In this document: positions 16,484-24,758 of the stretch, piece by piece
How the letters are laid out: each line of letters starts with the position of its first letter
Numbering within the stretch: position 1 is the stretch's first letter
NCBI GenBank assembly: GCA_965235075.1
Contig: OZ249404.1
Location: 310,001 to 374,000 of the forward strand
Length of the DNA stretch: 64,000 bases
Reading direction: 5' to 3'
From: Fontibacterium medardense
GTDB lineage: Bacteria; Pseudomonadota; Alphaproteobacteria; Pelagibacterales; Pelagibacteraceae
Program-made: the position numbers and the translations under genes
The notes under the pieces: model-generated
Databases searched by the model: none
Told to the model about the DNA's origin: nothing
The model's input: only the letters and a program-made list of their open reading frames with translations

Positions 16484-16510
16484 TTGAAATAATATTAAAC
16501 GTCCCCATAT
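16484..16510 (+). promoter_or_regulatory. Sigma-32-like heat-shock promoter before lon
   Basis: TTGAAA (16484-16489) and CCCCATAT (16503-16510) are separated by 13 bases, matching the -35 (CTTGAAA) and -10 (CCCCATnT) elements of RpoH-dependent promoters. It begins 11 bases after the clpX stop and would start transcription about 40 bases before the lon ATG. lon is a classic RpoH target in other proteobacteria. Confidence 0.7.
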
Positions 16511-16554
16511 AGGGTTAAGCTTGTTATAAACTTAACTATTACTATTATTAATCT

Positions 16555-18966
16555 ATGGAGAATAAAGAGCCACAAAAAATCGATCAAGACCAATACCCTG
16601 TATTGCCTTTGAGAGATATTGTTGTTTTTCCAGGAATGGTAGTTCCACTTTTTGTTGGAAGAGAAAAGTCTATAAATGCTCTTAACAGTGTAATGGATAA
16701 ATATAAGAAAATTATCCTTGCCGCCCAAAAAAGTCATGATGTTGACGATCCAAAAGATAATGAGATTTATCAAGTCGGTTGTTTAGGCGAAATATTACAA
16801 TTGTTAAAACTTCCAGACGGAACAGTTAAAATTTTAGTAGAGGGAAAAGAAAGAGTTAAAATTAATGAGTATCACAATGAAGAAAAGAATTATTTATTAG
16901 CTTCGTGCTCAAAATTAGCTGATGATCTTGGCAAAGAAGATTTATCTTTATTATCAAAAGCTGTTTTAAATAAATTTGATAAATTAGTAAAAGTTTCAAA
17001 AAAAGTATCTGAAGAGGGTCTTGAGACAATTAAAGATACAAAAGAACCATCAAAAGTTGCTGATGCAGTAGCTAACCAATTACAAATCAGTTTAGTAGAA
17101 AAGCAAAAAATTTTAGAAAATTTGTCGGTACAAAATAGACTTGAATCTCTTTTAACTTTTATTGAAAGTGAAATTGAAGTTTTGTCAGTTGAGAAAAAGA
17201 TTAGAGGCAGAGTTAAAAATCAAATGGAAAAAACTCAAAGAGAATATTATTTAAATGAACAGTTAAAGGCTATCCAAAAAGAGCTAGGCGAAACTGAAGA
17301 TGGTAAAGATGAAATTCAAAACTTAGAAGAGGCCATTAAAAAAGCTAAAATGACAAAAGAAGCTGAAGAAAAGTCTTTAGCTGAGTTAAAAAAATTAAAA
17401 TCAATGAGCCCCATGTCAGCAGAATCTACGGTAGTTAGAAATTACTTGGATTGGATGGTTTCGTTGCCTTGGGGAAAAACTTCAAAAGTAAACACTGATA
17501 TTAATAATGCGAAAAAAATTCTTGATGAAGATCATTATGGTTTAGAAAAAGTAAAAGATAGAATTTTAGAATTTTTAGCAGTACAGAGTAGAATTAATAA
17601 AATTAAAGGTCCTATTCTTTGCTTAGTAGGAGCACCGGGAGTTGGAAAAACTTCTTTGGGTAAATCTATTGCTAAAGCCACTGGAAGAGAATTTGTAAGA
17701 ATGTCTTTAGGCGGAATTAGAGATGAAGCTGAAATAAGAGGTCATAGAAGAACTTACATTGGATCTTTGCCTGGAAAAATAATTCAGATGATGAAAAAGT
17801 CTGGAAAAAATAATCCTTTAATTTTATTAGATGAAATTGATAAAATTGGTAATGACTATAGAGGCGATCCTTCGTCGGCATTATTAGAAGCGTTAGATCC
17901 TGAACAAAACCCAACATTTAACGATCATTATCTTGAAGTTGATTATGATTTATCGAATGTAATGTTTGTTACTACTGCAAATACTTTAAATATCCCCGGT
18001 CCATTATTAGACAGAATGGAAGTTATCAGAATCTCTGGTTACACCGAAGATGAAAAAATGGAGATAGCTAAAAAATATCTTTTACCAAAACAAATTAAAG
18101 AAAACGGATTAAAACCAGGTGAATGGACTGTCTCTGATGAGGCCTTAAAAGATATTATCAGATATTACACAAGAGAGTCCGGCGTTAGAAGTTTGGAAAG
18201 GGAGATTTCAAAACTTGCAAGAAAAGGCGTTAAAGACATTGTTACCAAAACTAAAGATACAATTAAAATTGATGAAAAAAATCTTAATGATTATCTTGGT
18301 GTTAAAAAGTTTAAATACGGTGAAATAGAAAATAAAGATGGCACAGGAATTGTAACTGGACTAGCTTGGACTGAAGTTGGTGGTGAGTTATTAACAATCG
18401 AATCTGTAATTATGCCAGGAAAAGGTAAAATGGAGATCACTGGAAAATTAGGCGAAGTGATGCAAGAGTCAGTTAAAGCTGCAAAATCTTTTGTAAGATC
18501 TAGATGCCTAGAATATGGAATTATTCCTCCAGTTTTTGAAAAAAAAGACATCCACATTCACGTACCTGAAGGCGCAACACCAAAAGATGGACCCTCAGCA
18601 GGTATTGCAATGGTAACTTCAATTGTTTCATCTTTAACTGGAATCCCAGTTAAGAGAGAAGTTGCAATGACCGGAGAAGTTACTTTAAGAGGAAGAGTTC
18701 TTCCAATTGGTGGTTTAAAAGAAAAATTATTAGCAGCTCTTAGAGGAGGAATTAAAACTGTTTTAATCCCAGATGAGAACGAAAAGGATTTAGCCGAAAT
18801 ACCCAAAAATGTAATCGAAGGTTTAAAAATTATTCCAGTTAAAACAGTGGATGAAGTATTGAAGGTTGCTTTAACTAAATCTTTAACACCGATTGATTGG
18901 GTAGAAATTGACCTTTCGCAAACACAAAAAGGTAAAGAACTTACTAGTGAAAGACCAGTTAATTAA
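16555..18966 (+). CDS. lon: ATP-dependent protease La
   Basis: This 803-residue homohexameric protease degrades misfolded and regulatory proteins. The N-terminal substrate domain opens with LPVLPLRDIVVFPGM-like residues, the AAA+ module has Walker A GAPGVGKTS and Walker B LILLDEIDKI, and the protease domain carries the Ser681-Lys724 dyad (PKDGPSAG and GGLKEK). Length matches LonA. A sigma-32-like promoter lies directly upstream. Its stop is one base from the convergent TauE gene. Confidence 0.97.
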   Translation: MENKEPQKIDQDQYPVLPLRDIVVFPGMVVPLFVGREKSINALNSVMDKYKKIILAAQKSHDVDDPKDNEIYQVGCLGEILQLLKLPDGTVKILVEGKERVKINEYHNEEKNYLLASCSKLADDLGKEDLSLLSKAVLNKFDKLVKVSKKVSEEGLETIKDTKEPSKVADAVANQLQISLVEKQKILENLSVQNRLESLLTFIESEIEVLSVEKKIRGRVKNQMEKTQREYYLNEQLKAIQKELGETEDGKDEIQNLEEAIKKAKMTKEAEEKSLAELKKLKSMSPMSAESTVVRNYLDWMVSLPWGKTSKVNTDINNAKKILDEDHYGLEKVKDRILEFLAVQSRINKIKGPILCLVGAPGVGKTSLGKSIAKATGREFVRMSLGGIRDEAEIRGHRRTYIGSLPGKIIQMMKKSGKNNPLILLDEIDKIGNDYRGDPSSALLEALDPEQNPTFNDHYLEVDYDLSNVMFVTTANTLNIPGPLLDRMEVIRISGYTEDEKMEIAKKYLLPKQIKENGLKPGEWTVSDEALKDIIRYYTRESGVRSLEREISKLARKGVKDIVTKTKDTIKIDEKNLNDYLGVKKFKYGEIENKDGTGIVTGLAWTEVGGELLTIESVIMPGKGKMEITGKLGEVMQESVKAAKSFVRSRCLEYGIIPPVFEKKDIHIHVPEGATPKDGPSAGIAMVTSIVSSLTGIPVKREVAMTGEVTLRGRVLPIGGLKEKLLAALRGGIKTVLIPDENEKDLAEIPKNVIEGLKIIPVKTVDEVLKVALTKSLTPIDWVEIDLSQTQKGKELTSERPVN

Positions 18967-18967
18967 A

Positions 18968-19798
18968 TTATTTAATATTTAAATATTCAACAAAGCTTCT
19001 AAGAGAAATTAAAATTAGGTAAATTCCAAATATCTTAGTAATTAAATTTCTACTTACTTTATGAACGACTTTTGCTCCAAGAGGAGCCATCAACATTGTA
19101 ACTGGAACAAAAACTAAAAATCCAGCAAGATTAAAATAGCCAAAGCTTAGAGGTGAATTAACCTTGGCAAATAATGCACCACTTGAGATCATGCTAATCG
19201 TTCCTGAGATTGCAATTAAAATTCCAATAGCTGCAGATGTTCCAATGGCCTTTCTCATGTCATAACCAAATAGTCTCATAAAAGGTACAGATAACGATCC
19301 ACCCCCAATGCCCAACGGAACAGAAACAAAGCCAATAAAGTTTCCAATTATAATTTTATAAATTTTTGGAATGTTTCTTTCGGTTTCTTCTAATTTTGAT
19401 TTTAAAAACAAAAAAAACAAGCCCACTAAAAATGCAAATAATGCGAAGAATAAAACTAAATTTGCTGTTTTAAGATTTGAAGCTAAAAAAGTTCCAATAA
19501 TGACTCCTAAAACTATATAAATGCCAAAAGATTTAATAAGACCAAAATCAACTGCATTAAATTTCATATGAGTTCTAGTGGACATGATTGATGTTGGAAT
19601 AATAATTGCAAGAGATGTTCCTAAAGCTAAATGCATTTTAGTCGCCATTTCAAAATCAAGAACTGTGAATGCGTAGTATAGCGCAGGTACCATTACTAAA
19701 CCACCACCGACACCAAGTAGACCCGCTGCAAAACCGGCAACAGATGCTGCCATAACCATGACAATTATAAGATAAAATATTTGAGACCAATCAATCAT
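18968..19798 (-). CDS. TauE/SafE family membrane transporter
   Basis: This 276-residue protein has about eight membrane segments and the internal duplication typical of the family: a glycine-rich motif GVGGGLVMVPAL near residue 28 is echoed by GIGGGSLSVPFM near 163. The family exports or takes up anions such as sulfite, sulfoacetate or other organosulfonates; the substrate here is not determinable. The gene is alone on the minus strand, with its stop one base from the lon stop. Confidence 0.85.
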   Translation of the reverse strand: MIDWSQIFYLIIVMVMAASVAGFAAGLLGVGGGLVMVPALYYAFTVLDFEMATKMHLALGTSLAIIIPTSIMSTRTHMKFNAVDFGLIKSFGIYIVLGVIIGTFLASNLKTANLVLFFALFAFLVGLFFLFLKSKLEETERNIPKIYKIIIGNFIGFVSVPLGIGGGSLSVPFMRLFGYDMRKAIGTSAAIGILIAISGTISMISSGALFAKVNSPLSFGYFNLAGFLVFVPVTMLMAPLGAKVVHKVSRNLITKIFGIYLILISLRSFVEYLNIK

Positions 19799-19854
19799 AA
19801 AAATATTCTTAACATATATATTTTTAACTAATAAATAGTAGTTAATATTGAAAT

Positions 19855-20109
19855 ATGAAAAAAATTAAAAAATATTGGTACATAATCCCTATATTACTCT
19901 TAGTTTGGTATTTTTATCCGAGAGATTATTTAAAGAACTGTGTAAGCGATTTTAAAGAAAAACAAACATACTATAAAAATCAATTTGCAGATCAGTATGG
20001 TTTAATTACTTGCTCAAAGATTAAAAAAGAAGATCTAAATACTTTTAATCTTCTAAAAGGTAGAGTCTTTTCAAAAACTACTGCATTTAAAAAGTACTTA
20101 CCTCGTTAA
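19855..20109 (+). CDS. Small membrane-anchored hypothetical protein
   Basis: An 84-residue protein with a basic start and a single hydrophobic segment (YWYIIPILLLVWYFY, about residues 7-21), acting as a signal anchor. The rest is polar with two Cys (KNCVSD and ITCSKI). No family is recognised. It is 51 bases before tRNA-Val and divergent from the TauE gene. Confidence 0.55.
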   Translation: MKKIKKYWYIIPILLLVWYFYPRDYLKNCVSDFKEKQTYYKNQFADQYGLITCSKIKKEDLNTFNLLKGRVFSKTTAFKKYLPR

Positions 20110-20160
20110 TTATTATTTTAACTTTCTATTTTTATTGTTATACAAAGCTCCTTAGTAAAA

Positions 20161-20236
20161 GGGCGATTAGCTCAGTTGGTAGAGCATCTCGTTTACACCG
20201 AGAGGGTCCTAGGTTCGAGTCCTTGATCGCCCACCA
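20161..20236 (+). tRNA. tRNA-Val(UAC)
   Basis: A 76-nt tRNA with encoded CCA. Acceptor stem GGGCGAT/ATCGCCC, D-arm AGCTCAGTTGGT, anticodon loop TTTACAC (anticodon UAC), T-arm AGGTTCGAGTCCT. Confidence 0.97.
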
Positions 20237-20323
20237 TCTTCTTACTTTATAAAGAGTTTTTTTTATGTTTTTTAAAAAGCTCTAATAATCTTTTATAAAA
20301 GACATCCAAAAAAAATCAGTGTA

Positions 20324-20372
20324 TAAGATTATCTTCAAGCTTAACTTGAATTGTGGTGACAGCATAATCTTA
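20324..20372. repeat. Nested inverted repeats between tRNA-Val and tRNA-Asp
   Basis: Outer arms TAAGATTAT (20324-20332) and ATAATCTTA (20364-20372) are perfect. Inside, TTCAAG (20334-20339) pairs with CTTGAA (20345-20350) across a five-base loop. The 156-nt tRNA-Val to tRNA-Asp gap has no gene; this could be a small structured RNA or a regulator site. Confidence 0.5.
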
Positions 20373-20392
20373 GCCTCATCACTTTAATTTTA

Positions 20393-20470
20393 GGGGGTGT
20401 AGCTCAGCTTGGTTAGAGCGCCTGCCTGTCACGCAGGAGGCCGCGGGTTCGAGTCCCGTCACTCCCGCCA
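20393..20470 (+). tRNA. tRNA-Asp(GUC)
   Basis: A 78-nt tRNA with encoded CCA. Acceptor GGGGGTG/CACTCCC with one G-U pair, anticodon loop CTGTCAC (anticodon GUC), T-arm GGGTTCGAGTCCC, discriminator G. Confidence 0.97.
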
Positions 20471-20512
20471 GTATTTATTAAGAGTATGAAAAATAATTTT
20501 ATTAATATTTAA

Positions 20513-21139
20513 ATGAGCTCAACTTTTTTTAACTCTTTTGCAGTTTTGTTTGTTGCAATTGATGCCGCAGGAATTGGTCCTTTATTTTTATTGTTAACGG
20601 AAGGAGCATCAAGAGAGCAGAGGTTTAAAATTGCAATTAAGGCTTCTTTAATTTCTTTTATAGTATTAATTATTTTTGCATATGGTGGTAAATTTTTTTT
20701 TAATTGGATTGGCGTTTCAATAGACTCTTTAAAAATCGCTGGAGGAATAATTTTATTTATTATCTCAATTGAAATGTTACTGGATAAAAGAAGATTAAGG
20801 AGAGAAGAGAGCGCCAATAAAGTTTTGCATGAAAAAACATTAGAAGAAATTGCAATTTTTCCACTTGCTATTCCTTTAATAGCAGGACCTGCAGCGTTAA
20901 CCTCAGTTTTACTTTTGGTAAATGCTAGCTCTAAGTCACCTGAAAAATTAATTATGGTTTATGTAGCCTTAACCGCTGTAATGATTGTAACATTTCTTCA
21001 TATGATATTTTCTGCAATTCTTGCAAACTATACTAGTAAAAATATTTTAAATGTATTTTCAAGGGTTATAGCTTTAATATTAGCATCTCTTGCAATTCAG
21101 TTTATTGTAGATGGAATAAAATCTAGTTTTGGATTTTAA
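20513..21139 (+). CDS. MarC family inner-membrane protein
   Basis: A 208-residue protein with six predicted membrane segments in the MarC arrangement: an N-terminal FVAIDAAGIGPLFLLLTEG loop, a mid-protein AGGIILFIISIEMLL segment, a charged loop (DKRRLRREESANK) and an IPLIAGPAALTSVLLLV segment. MarC-type proteins are widespread but functionally undefined; the old link to multiple antibiotic resistance is not supported. It lies 42 bases after tRNA-Asp and its stop overlaps the convergent methyltransferase gene by four bases. Confidence 0.88.
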   Translation: MSSTFFNSFAVLFVAIDAAGIGPLFLLLTEGASREQRFKIAIKASLISFIVLIIFAYGGKFFFNWIGVSIDSLKIAGGIILFIISIEMLLDKRRLRREESANKVLHEKTLEEIAIFPLAIPLIAGPAALTSVLLLVNASSKSPEKLIMVYVALTAVMIVTFLHMIFSAILANYTSKNILNVFSRVIALILASLAIQFIVDGIKSSFGF

Positions 21140-21873
21140 TTTTTTCTTTCAAGTAATCTAAAAATACCCAAAGTTACCGATACTGCATTTGAAACATTTA
21201 AACTTTCAATTTCTTTGTTAATCTGAATTTTTATAAGATGATCGCAATTTTCTTTTACTAGCCTTCTAAGTCCTTCTCCTTCAGATCCAAAAACTAAAGC
21301 ATTTTGATTAGACCATTTTTGATCTTCAATATTTTCTTTTGCATGACCATCTAATCCATAAACCCAATAATTATTTTTTTTAAGAACCTCTAGTGCATTA
21401 GTGATATTTGAAACTGGTATAATATTTACAAGCTCCATTGCTCCACTCGCACTTTTGTACATCATTTTGTTCTTAGGATTGTAATTTTTATCTAAAAGAA
21501 TAACCGCATCAATATTAAATGCACTACATGATCTTATTATTGATCCTATATTTCTTTGATCCGTGATGTCATCAAGTACAACCACTGTATTTTTTGAATT
21601 ATTTTTGTTTTTTAAATATTCTTTTAACTCAATTGCTTGAATACTTTCTATTTCAGCAGCAACCCCCTGATGAACAATATTTTCGTTAATAAAAATTTTA
21701 TCTATTTCTTTCTTATCCTTAACTTCAATTAGAATTTTTTTATTTAAATCTTTAGGATTAAAATCCTTTTGGTTTTCTTGGGTGATAATTAGCTTATTTA
21801 TTTTTCTTTTAGGGTTTTTGATGGCAGATAAAACTGCATGTTTGCCACCTATCCAAAATGAGCCTGTTTTCAT
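21136..21873 (-). CDS. rlmB: SpoU/TrmH-family RNA 2'-O-methyltransferase (RlmB-like)
   Basis: This 245-residue SPOUT enzyme probably methylates the ribose of G2251 in 23S rRNA. An N-terminal substrate-binding domain (about 1-75, opening WIGGKHAVLSAI) is followed by the knot domain with motif 1 DDITDQRNIGSIIRSC, motif 2 ALVFGSEGEGLRRL and motif 3 LNVSNAVSVTLG. Length and N-terminal domain favour RlmB over TrmH. It is transcribed alone, converging with marC. Confidence 0.88.
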   Translation of the reverse strand: MKTGSFWIGGKHAVLSAIKNPKRKINKLIITQENQKDFNPKDLNKKILIEVKDKKEIDKIFINENIVHQGVAAEIESIQAIELKEYLKNKNNSKNTVVVLDDITDQRNIGSIIRSCSAFNIDAVILLDKNYNPKNKMMYKSASGAMELVNIIPVSNITNALEVLKKNNYWVYGLDGHAKENIEDQKWSNQNALVFGSEGEGLRRLVKENCDHLIKIQINKEIESLNVSNAVSVTLGIFRLLERKN

Positions 21874-21916
21874 TGATATAATCGTTATAACTATCTTAAT
21901 TTGAGCTAAAAATGTA

Positions 21917-21945
21917 TTGCATTAATATTGCTCACTAATTATATT
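21917..21945 (+). promoter_or_regulatory. Candidate promoter for the tRNA-Tyr / tuf / ribosomal run
   Basis: TTGCAT (21917-21922) and TATATT (21940-21945) have a 17-base spacer; a second overlapping pair, TTGCTC (21928-21933) and TAATTT (21951-21956), also has 17. Either would start transcription about 100 bases before tRNA-Tyr, the first gene of the long plus-strand block. Confidence 0.4.
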
Positions 21946-22066
21946 CCGCATAATTTTAAGCTTCAAAATCGCAATAGTGTGGTTAGGAAGTTGTGTTGTA
22001 AAATTTTTCTTTTTTAGAACACTTGAAAGCCACTCAAAGCAAAACCCCGTAGTTTTGTGAAAAATT

Positions 22067-22152
22067 GGAGGGGTGACCGAGTGGTTAAAGGTGACGGTCT
22101 GTAAAACCGTTGGCTCCGGCCTACGAAGGTTCGAATCCTTCCCCCTCCACCA
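22067..22152 (+). tRNA. tRNA-Tyr(GUA)
   Basis: An 86-nt class II tRNA with encoded CCA. Acceptor GGAGGGG/CCCCTCC, anticodon loop CTGTAAA (anticodon GUA), variable arm, and T-arm AGGTTCGAATCCT. Confidence 0.97.
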
Positions 22153-22217
22153 AGAGGGAGTGTTTAAAGAAAAGAAATGTTGGCAACAAAATAAAATTAG
22201 GAGTAAGGTTTGGTTAC

Positions 22218-22291
22218 GCGGGTGTAGTTCAATGGTAGAACTCCAGCCTTCCAAGCTGGTTGTGAGAGTTCGATTCTCTTCACCCGCTCCA
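22218..22291 (+). tRNA. tRNA-Gly(UCC)
   Basis: A 74-nt tRNA with encoded CCA. Acceptor GCGGGTG/CACCCGC, anticodon loop CTTCCAA (anticodon UCC), T-arm GAGTTCGATTCTC, discriminator T. It lies 40 bases before tuf. Confidence 0.97.
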
Positions 22292-22331
22292 GATTAAATT
22301 AATAATAAACTGAGAGGTGTAGAAAAAGTAA

Positions 22332-23519
22332 ATGTCTAAGGAAAAATTTCAAAGAACGAAACCACATTGCAACATTGGTACTATTGGTCACGTCGATCAT
22401 GGTAAAACAACTTTAACAGCCGCGATCACAAAAGTTCTTGCAAAAACTGGAGGAGCAAAATTTGTTGCTTACGATCAGATTGACAAAACACCTGAAGAAA
22501 AAGCAAGAGGTATTACTATTTCTACAGCTCACGTTGAATACGAAACAGCAAAACGTCACTACGCACACGTTGACTGTCCAGGACACGCTGACTATGTAAA
22601 AAACATGATCACAGGTGCTGCGCAAATGGACGGAGCTATTTTAGTTGTGAATGCAGCTGACGGTCCGATGCCGCAAACAAGAGAACATATTCTTTTAGCG
22701 AGACAAGTTGGAGTTCCGGCTCTAGTTGTTTTTTTAAATAAAGTTGACACTGTTAATGACAAAGAACTTTTAGATCTTGTCGAAATGGAAATTAGAGAAC
22801 TCCTAACTTCTTATGGATACCCGGGTGACAAAACTCCAATTATTAAAGGATCAGCATTAAAAGCAATCGAAGGCGACGCTGAACTGGGAGAAAAACCAAT
22901 TCTTGCATTAATGGATGCTGTTGATGCATTCATTCCTCAACCAAACAGACCAAAAGACAAACCGTTCCTAATGCCGATTGAGGATGTTTTCTCAATTTCT
23001 GGCCGAGGAACAGTTGTTACTGGTAGAATTGAAGCGGGTGTAATTAAAACTGGTGAAGAGATGGAAATCATCGGAATTAAAGCTACTCAAAAATCAGTTT
23101 GTACTGGTGTTGAAATGTTTAGAAAACTTTTAGACTCGGGTGAAGCTGGAGATAACGTTGGTATTCTTTTAAGAGGTATCGAACGTGATCAAGTAGAAAG
23201 AGGACAGGTTTTGGCTAAGCCAGGATCAATTAAGCCTCACACTAAATTTGAAGCTCAAGCTTACATTCTGAAAAAAGAAGAGGGTGGAAGACATACTCCA
23301 TTCTTTACTAAATATCGTCCTCAGTTCTACTTTAGAACTACAGACGTTACAGGAGAAGTTTTGTTACCAGCTGGTGTTGAAATGATTATGCCTGGTGACG
23401 ATGCTAAAATGACTGTTACCCTAATCACTCCAATTGCAATGGATAATAATTTGAAATTTGCGATTAGAGAAGGAGGCAGAACCGTAGGAGCTGGAGTAGT
23501 TACTAAGATTATAGAATAA
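22332..23519 (+). CDS. tuf: Translation elongation factor Tu
   Basis: This 395-residue GTPase brings aminoacyl-tRNA to the ribosome. G1 is GHVDHGKTT, switch 1 contains RGITIST, G3 is DCPGHADY, G4 NKVD, and domains 2 and 3 follow with the usual GRGTVVTGR segment. Length is standard. Codon use is less AT-biased than in neighbours (more C-ending codons), as expected for a very highly expressed gene. GAGAGGTG upstream is the ribosome site. tRNA-Gly precedes it and tRNA-Trp follows after five bases. It is the only tuf in the window and is absent from its other usual position after fusA. Confidence 0.98.
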   Translation: MSKEKFQRTKPHCNIGTIGHVDHGKTTLTAAITKVLAKTGGAKFVAYDQIDKTPEEKARGITISTAHVEYETAKRHYAHVDCPGHADYVKNMITGAAQMDGAILVVNAADGPMPQTREHILLARQVGVPALVVFLNKVDTVNDKELLDLVEMEIRELLTSYGYPGDKTPIIKGSALKAIEGDAELGEKPILALMDAVDAFIPQPNRPKDKPFLMPIEDVFSISGRGTVVTGRIEAGVIKTGEEMEIIGIKATQKSVCTGVEMFRKLLDSGEAGDNVGILLRGIERDQVERGQVLAKPGSIKPHTKFEAQAYILKKEEGGRHTPFFTKYRPQFYFRTTDVTGEVLLPAGVEMIMPGDDAKMTVTLITPIAMDNNLKFAIREGGRTVGAGVVTKIIE

Positions 23520-23524
23520 ATCTT

Positions 23525-23600
23525 AGGAGTGTAGCTCAATTGGTAGAGCGCCGGTCTCCAAAACCGGAGGTTGCGGGTTCAAGTCCCTCCACTCCTGCCA
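23525..23600 (+). tRNA. tRNA-Trp(CCA)
   Basis: A 76-nt tRNA with encoded CCA. Acceptor AGGAGTG/CACTCCT, anticodon loop CTCCAAA (anticodon CCA), T-arm GGGTTCAAGTCCC. It lies between tuf and secE, with five and 13 bases on either side, a conserved bacterial order. Confidence 0.97.
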
Positions 23601-23613
23601 CAGATTATTAAAT

Positions 23614-23799
23614 ATGTTTAACCCTATTCAATTTTTAAGATCTGTTAAGCAGGAGGCTTTAAAAATATCTTGGCCAACAAGAAAAGAAACTACTATTGGG
23701 GCATTTACAGTTTTTGTTATGTCGGTAATAGCAGCTTTATTTTTTTTGTTGTTAGATCAAATTTTTAAACTAGGTCTAAATTATTTACTGGGAATTTAA
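23614..23799 (+). CDS. secE: Preprotein translocase subunit SecE
   Basis: A 61-residue single-span SecE of the short type. The cytoplasmic amphipathic helix holds the conserved QEALKISWPTRKET segment, and one membrane helix follows (about residues 31-55). SecE clamps the SecY channel; secY is in the same run at 46724. It starts 13 bases after the tRNA-Trp CCA and is followed by nusG after three bases. Confidence 0.95.
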   Translation: MFNPIQFLRSVKQEALKISWPTRKETTIGAFTVFVMSVIAALFFLLLDQIFKLGLNYLLGI

Positions 23800-23802
23800 T
23801 TT

Positions 23803-24330
23803 ATGATGAAATGGTATATAATTCAGGCTCATTCAGGAGCAGAAAAGAAAGTAGCCAGTCTTATTCCTGAGAAACTTGAAAAAGAAGGTTTAGCGCATCA
23901 CTTCGAGGAGACATTAGTTCCAACACACGAAGTTACAGAAGTAAAAAAAGGCAAAAGAACAACTTCTGAGAAAAAATACTTTCCAGGTTATTTTTTAGCC
24001 AAGCTTGATATGAATGATCAAGTTTATCATTTAATTAAATCTATAAAAAGAATTACAGGATTTTTAGGTGTTCCAGGAAAGCCCACTCCAATTTCAGAAG
24101 CTGAAGTCACAAAGATTATGGGAAAAATTGAAGATGGGGCTCTTAAACCTTCAACTAGCATAAGCTTTGATATCGGAGAGCAAGTAAGAGTATGTGATGG
24201 ACCTTTTGCTTCGTTTAGTGGTTTAGTAGAGGGCGTTGATGAAGAAAAGTCTAGACTAAAGGTTTCAGTTTCGATATTTGGTAGGCCCACACCTGTAGAG
24301 TTAGAATACGGACAGGTAGAAAAGATTTAA
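23803..24330 (+). CDS. nusG: Transcription antitermination factor NusG
   Basis: A 175-residue protein with the N-terminal NGN domain (WYIIQAHSGAEKKVA, then the KKYFPGYFLAKLDM core) and a C-terminal KOW domain (GEQVRVCDGPFASFSG...). NusG binds RNA polymerase and links it to Rho or to the ribosome. Two adjacent ATG codons (23803, 23806) are possible starts. The secE-nusG-rplK order is conserved. Confidence 0.97.
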   Translation: MMKWYIIQAHSGAEKKVASLIPEKLEKEGLAHHFEETLVPTHEVTEVKKGKRTTSEKKYFPGYFLAKLDMNDQVYHLIKSIKRITGFLGVPGKPTPISEAEVTKIMGKIEDGALKPSTSISFDIGEQVRVCDGPFASFSGLVEGVDEEKSRLKVSVSIFGRPTPVELEYGQVEKI

Positions 24331-24332
24331 GT

Positions 24333-24758
24333 ATGGCTAAAGAAATTTCAGGAATTTTAAAATTGCAAATTAAAGGCGGCCAAGCTAACCCAGCTCCTCC
24401 TGTTGGACCTGCTCTTGGACAAAGAGGAGTTAATATAATGGAATTTTGCAAATCTTTTAACGATAAAACTAAATCGTTAATGGGACAGCCAGTTCCAGTT
24501 GTTATTACTATATATAAAGATAAAAAATTTGATTTTATAATTAAAACTCCACCAGCGTCTTTTTTAATTAAAGAAGCTATCAAGCTAAAGAGTGGTTCCA
24601 AAGAACCAGGTAGAGTTGTTGCTGGATCTATTACTAAAGCTCAGCTTAAAAAAATTGCAGAAATTAAAATGAAAGATTTAAATGCTTTTGATATTGAACA
24701 AGCGATTAAGATTATAGCTGGTTCAGCAAGGTCTATGGGAGTTGAGGTAAAAGATTAA
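24333..24758 (+). CDS. rplK: 50S ribosomal protein L11
   Basis: A 141-residue protein that forms the GTPase-associated centre on 23S rRNA. The flexible N-terminal motif GGQANPAPPVGPALGQRG and the C-terminal rRNA-binding GSARSMGVEV segment are present. It follows nusG by two bases and overlaps rplA by one (TAATG). There is no room for a separate leader. Confidence 0.97.
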   Translation: MAKEISGILKLQIKGGQANPAPPVGPALGQRGVNIMEFCKSFNDKTKSLMGQPVPVVITIYKDKKFDFIIKTPPASFLIKEAIKLKSGSKEPGRVVAGSITKAQLKKIAEIKMKDLNAFDIEQAIKIIAGSARSMGVEVKD

